From Nipponacmea schrenckii (lineage: Eukaryota; Mollusca; Gastropoda; Lottiidae), in the NCBI GenBank assembly GCA_030562195.1, contig CM060200.1, positions 9,610,001 through 9,674,000 on the forward strand: a DNA stretch of 64,000 nucleotides, in the 5' to 3' direction. Shown here one piece after another: positions 63,648 through 64,000 of this stretch. The position numbers were made by a program, and so were the translations under genes. Numbering within the stretch: the first letter of the stretch is position 1; the number at the start of each line of letters is the position of its first letter. Below the pieces are notes generated by a model, which searched no databases, was not told the DNA's origin, and worked only from the letters and a program-made list of their open reading frames with translations.

Positions 63648-64000
63648 CTGAAAATAGGTATGTCACTCCTGTGGCTTACTCTGTACACAAAAGACTTTTA
63701 CTGTTATTTTACTAATAATCATAATGCTAAAATGCATGTTAAATTGAAAGAATCACCATATTTTCTTTCAAATATATCTAATACTAGAAATTTCTCTCTG
63801 TATTTATATGTATTTTCTAATTTCTATACATGGCAAAGTCTCAACAACAGAAAAAAATCATAATTTAAACTTTCAAACAGATAATTCTGAACACACATGG
63901 ACTCGAGAGCTAAAATTTCAATGGTGAACATTTTTTCAATTAATAATTATTATTAGCTAAATAAATTCCATTTTCTGCTACAAAGTAACTATTGTTTCTT

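Overview
The window is AT-rich animal DNA: split genes with GT-AG introns, interspersed repeats, and gene families typical of invertebrates. Frequent short ACATGTA-type palindromes (for example near 5535, 12405, 41432 and 46028) and the style of the repeats suggest a lophotrochozoan, most likely a mollusc. That assignment is an inference; nothing in the window identifies the species. I assembled nine genes by joining exons at splice sites with matching phase. A tenth fragment is transposon-derived.

Layout. (1) 1-4395, plus strand: the 3' half of a fibronectin-III single-pass receptor whose cytoplasmic tail carries four 35-residue tandem repeats. (2) 8813-20170, minus strand: a complete 14-exon class I cytokine-receptor-like gene (gp130/Domeless type, 628 aa) with a box-1-like motif. 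These two genes lie tail to tail, separated by a foldback-type repeat at 6.7-7.3 kb. (3) 20.2-26.6 kb: no recognised gene; it holds a 53-bp GGGGCGA tandem array. (4) 26659-35204, plus strand: a phospholipid-phosphatase-related (PLPPR-type) pseudoenzyme. One of its introns is almost entirely a 27-28 bp minisatellite arranged in ~1.2 kb higher-order units. Another intron contains a perfect 67-bp inverted repeat. (5) 36082-36744, minus strand: a single-exon NAT8-like acetyltransferase. (6) 39155-41216, plus strand: TBCA (tubulin cofactor A). (7) 42506-42688: a MULE-transposase fragment. (8) 43823-45206, plus strand: a single-KH, glycine/RGG-rich RNA-binding protein, with a 496-bp exact duplication in its 3' flank and a 192-bp tandem array beyond it. 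(9) 49832-51580, plus strand: a secreted GAS1/GFR-alpha-like protein with an extremely basic C-terminus. (10) 52257-53896, minus strand: a rhodopsin-class peptide GPCR. (11) 59128-63647, minus strand: the C-terminal half (two MIT domains) of the kinase ULK3; the kinase domain lies beyond the right edge.

The genes do not form an operon or an obvious pathway. The one functionally suggestive grouping is the tail-to-tail receptor pair at the left. I see no clearly novel multi-gene system. The most unusual things are the repeat-built receptor tail with its frame-broken last unit, the perfect intronic hairpin, the higher-order minisatellite, the polybasic GAS1-like tail and the exact 496-bp duplication.
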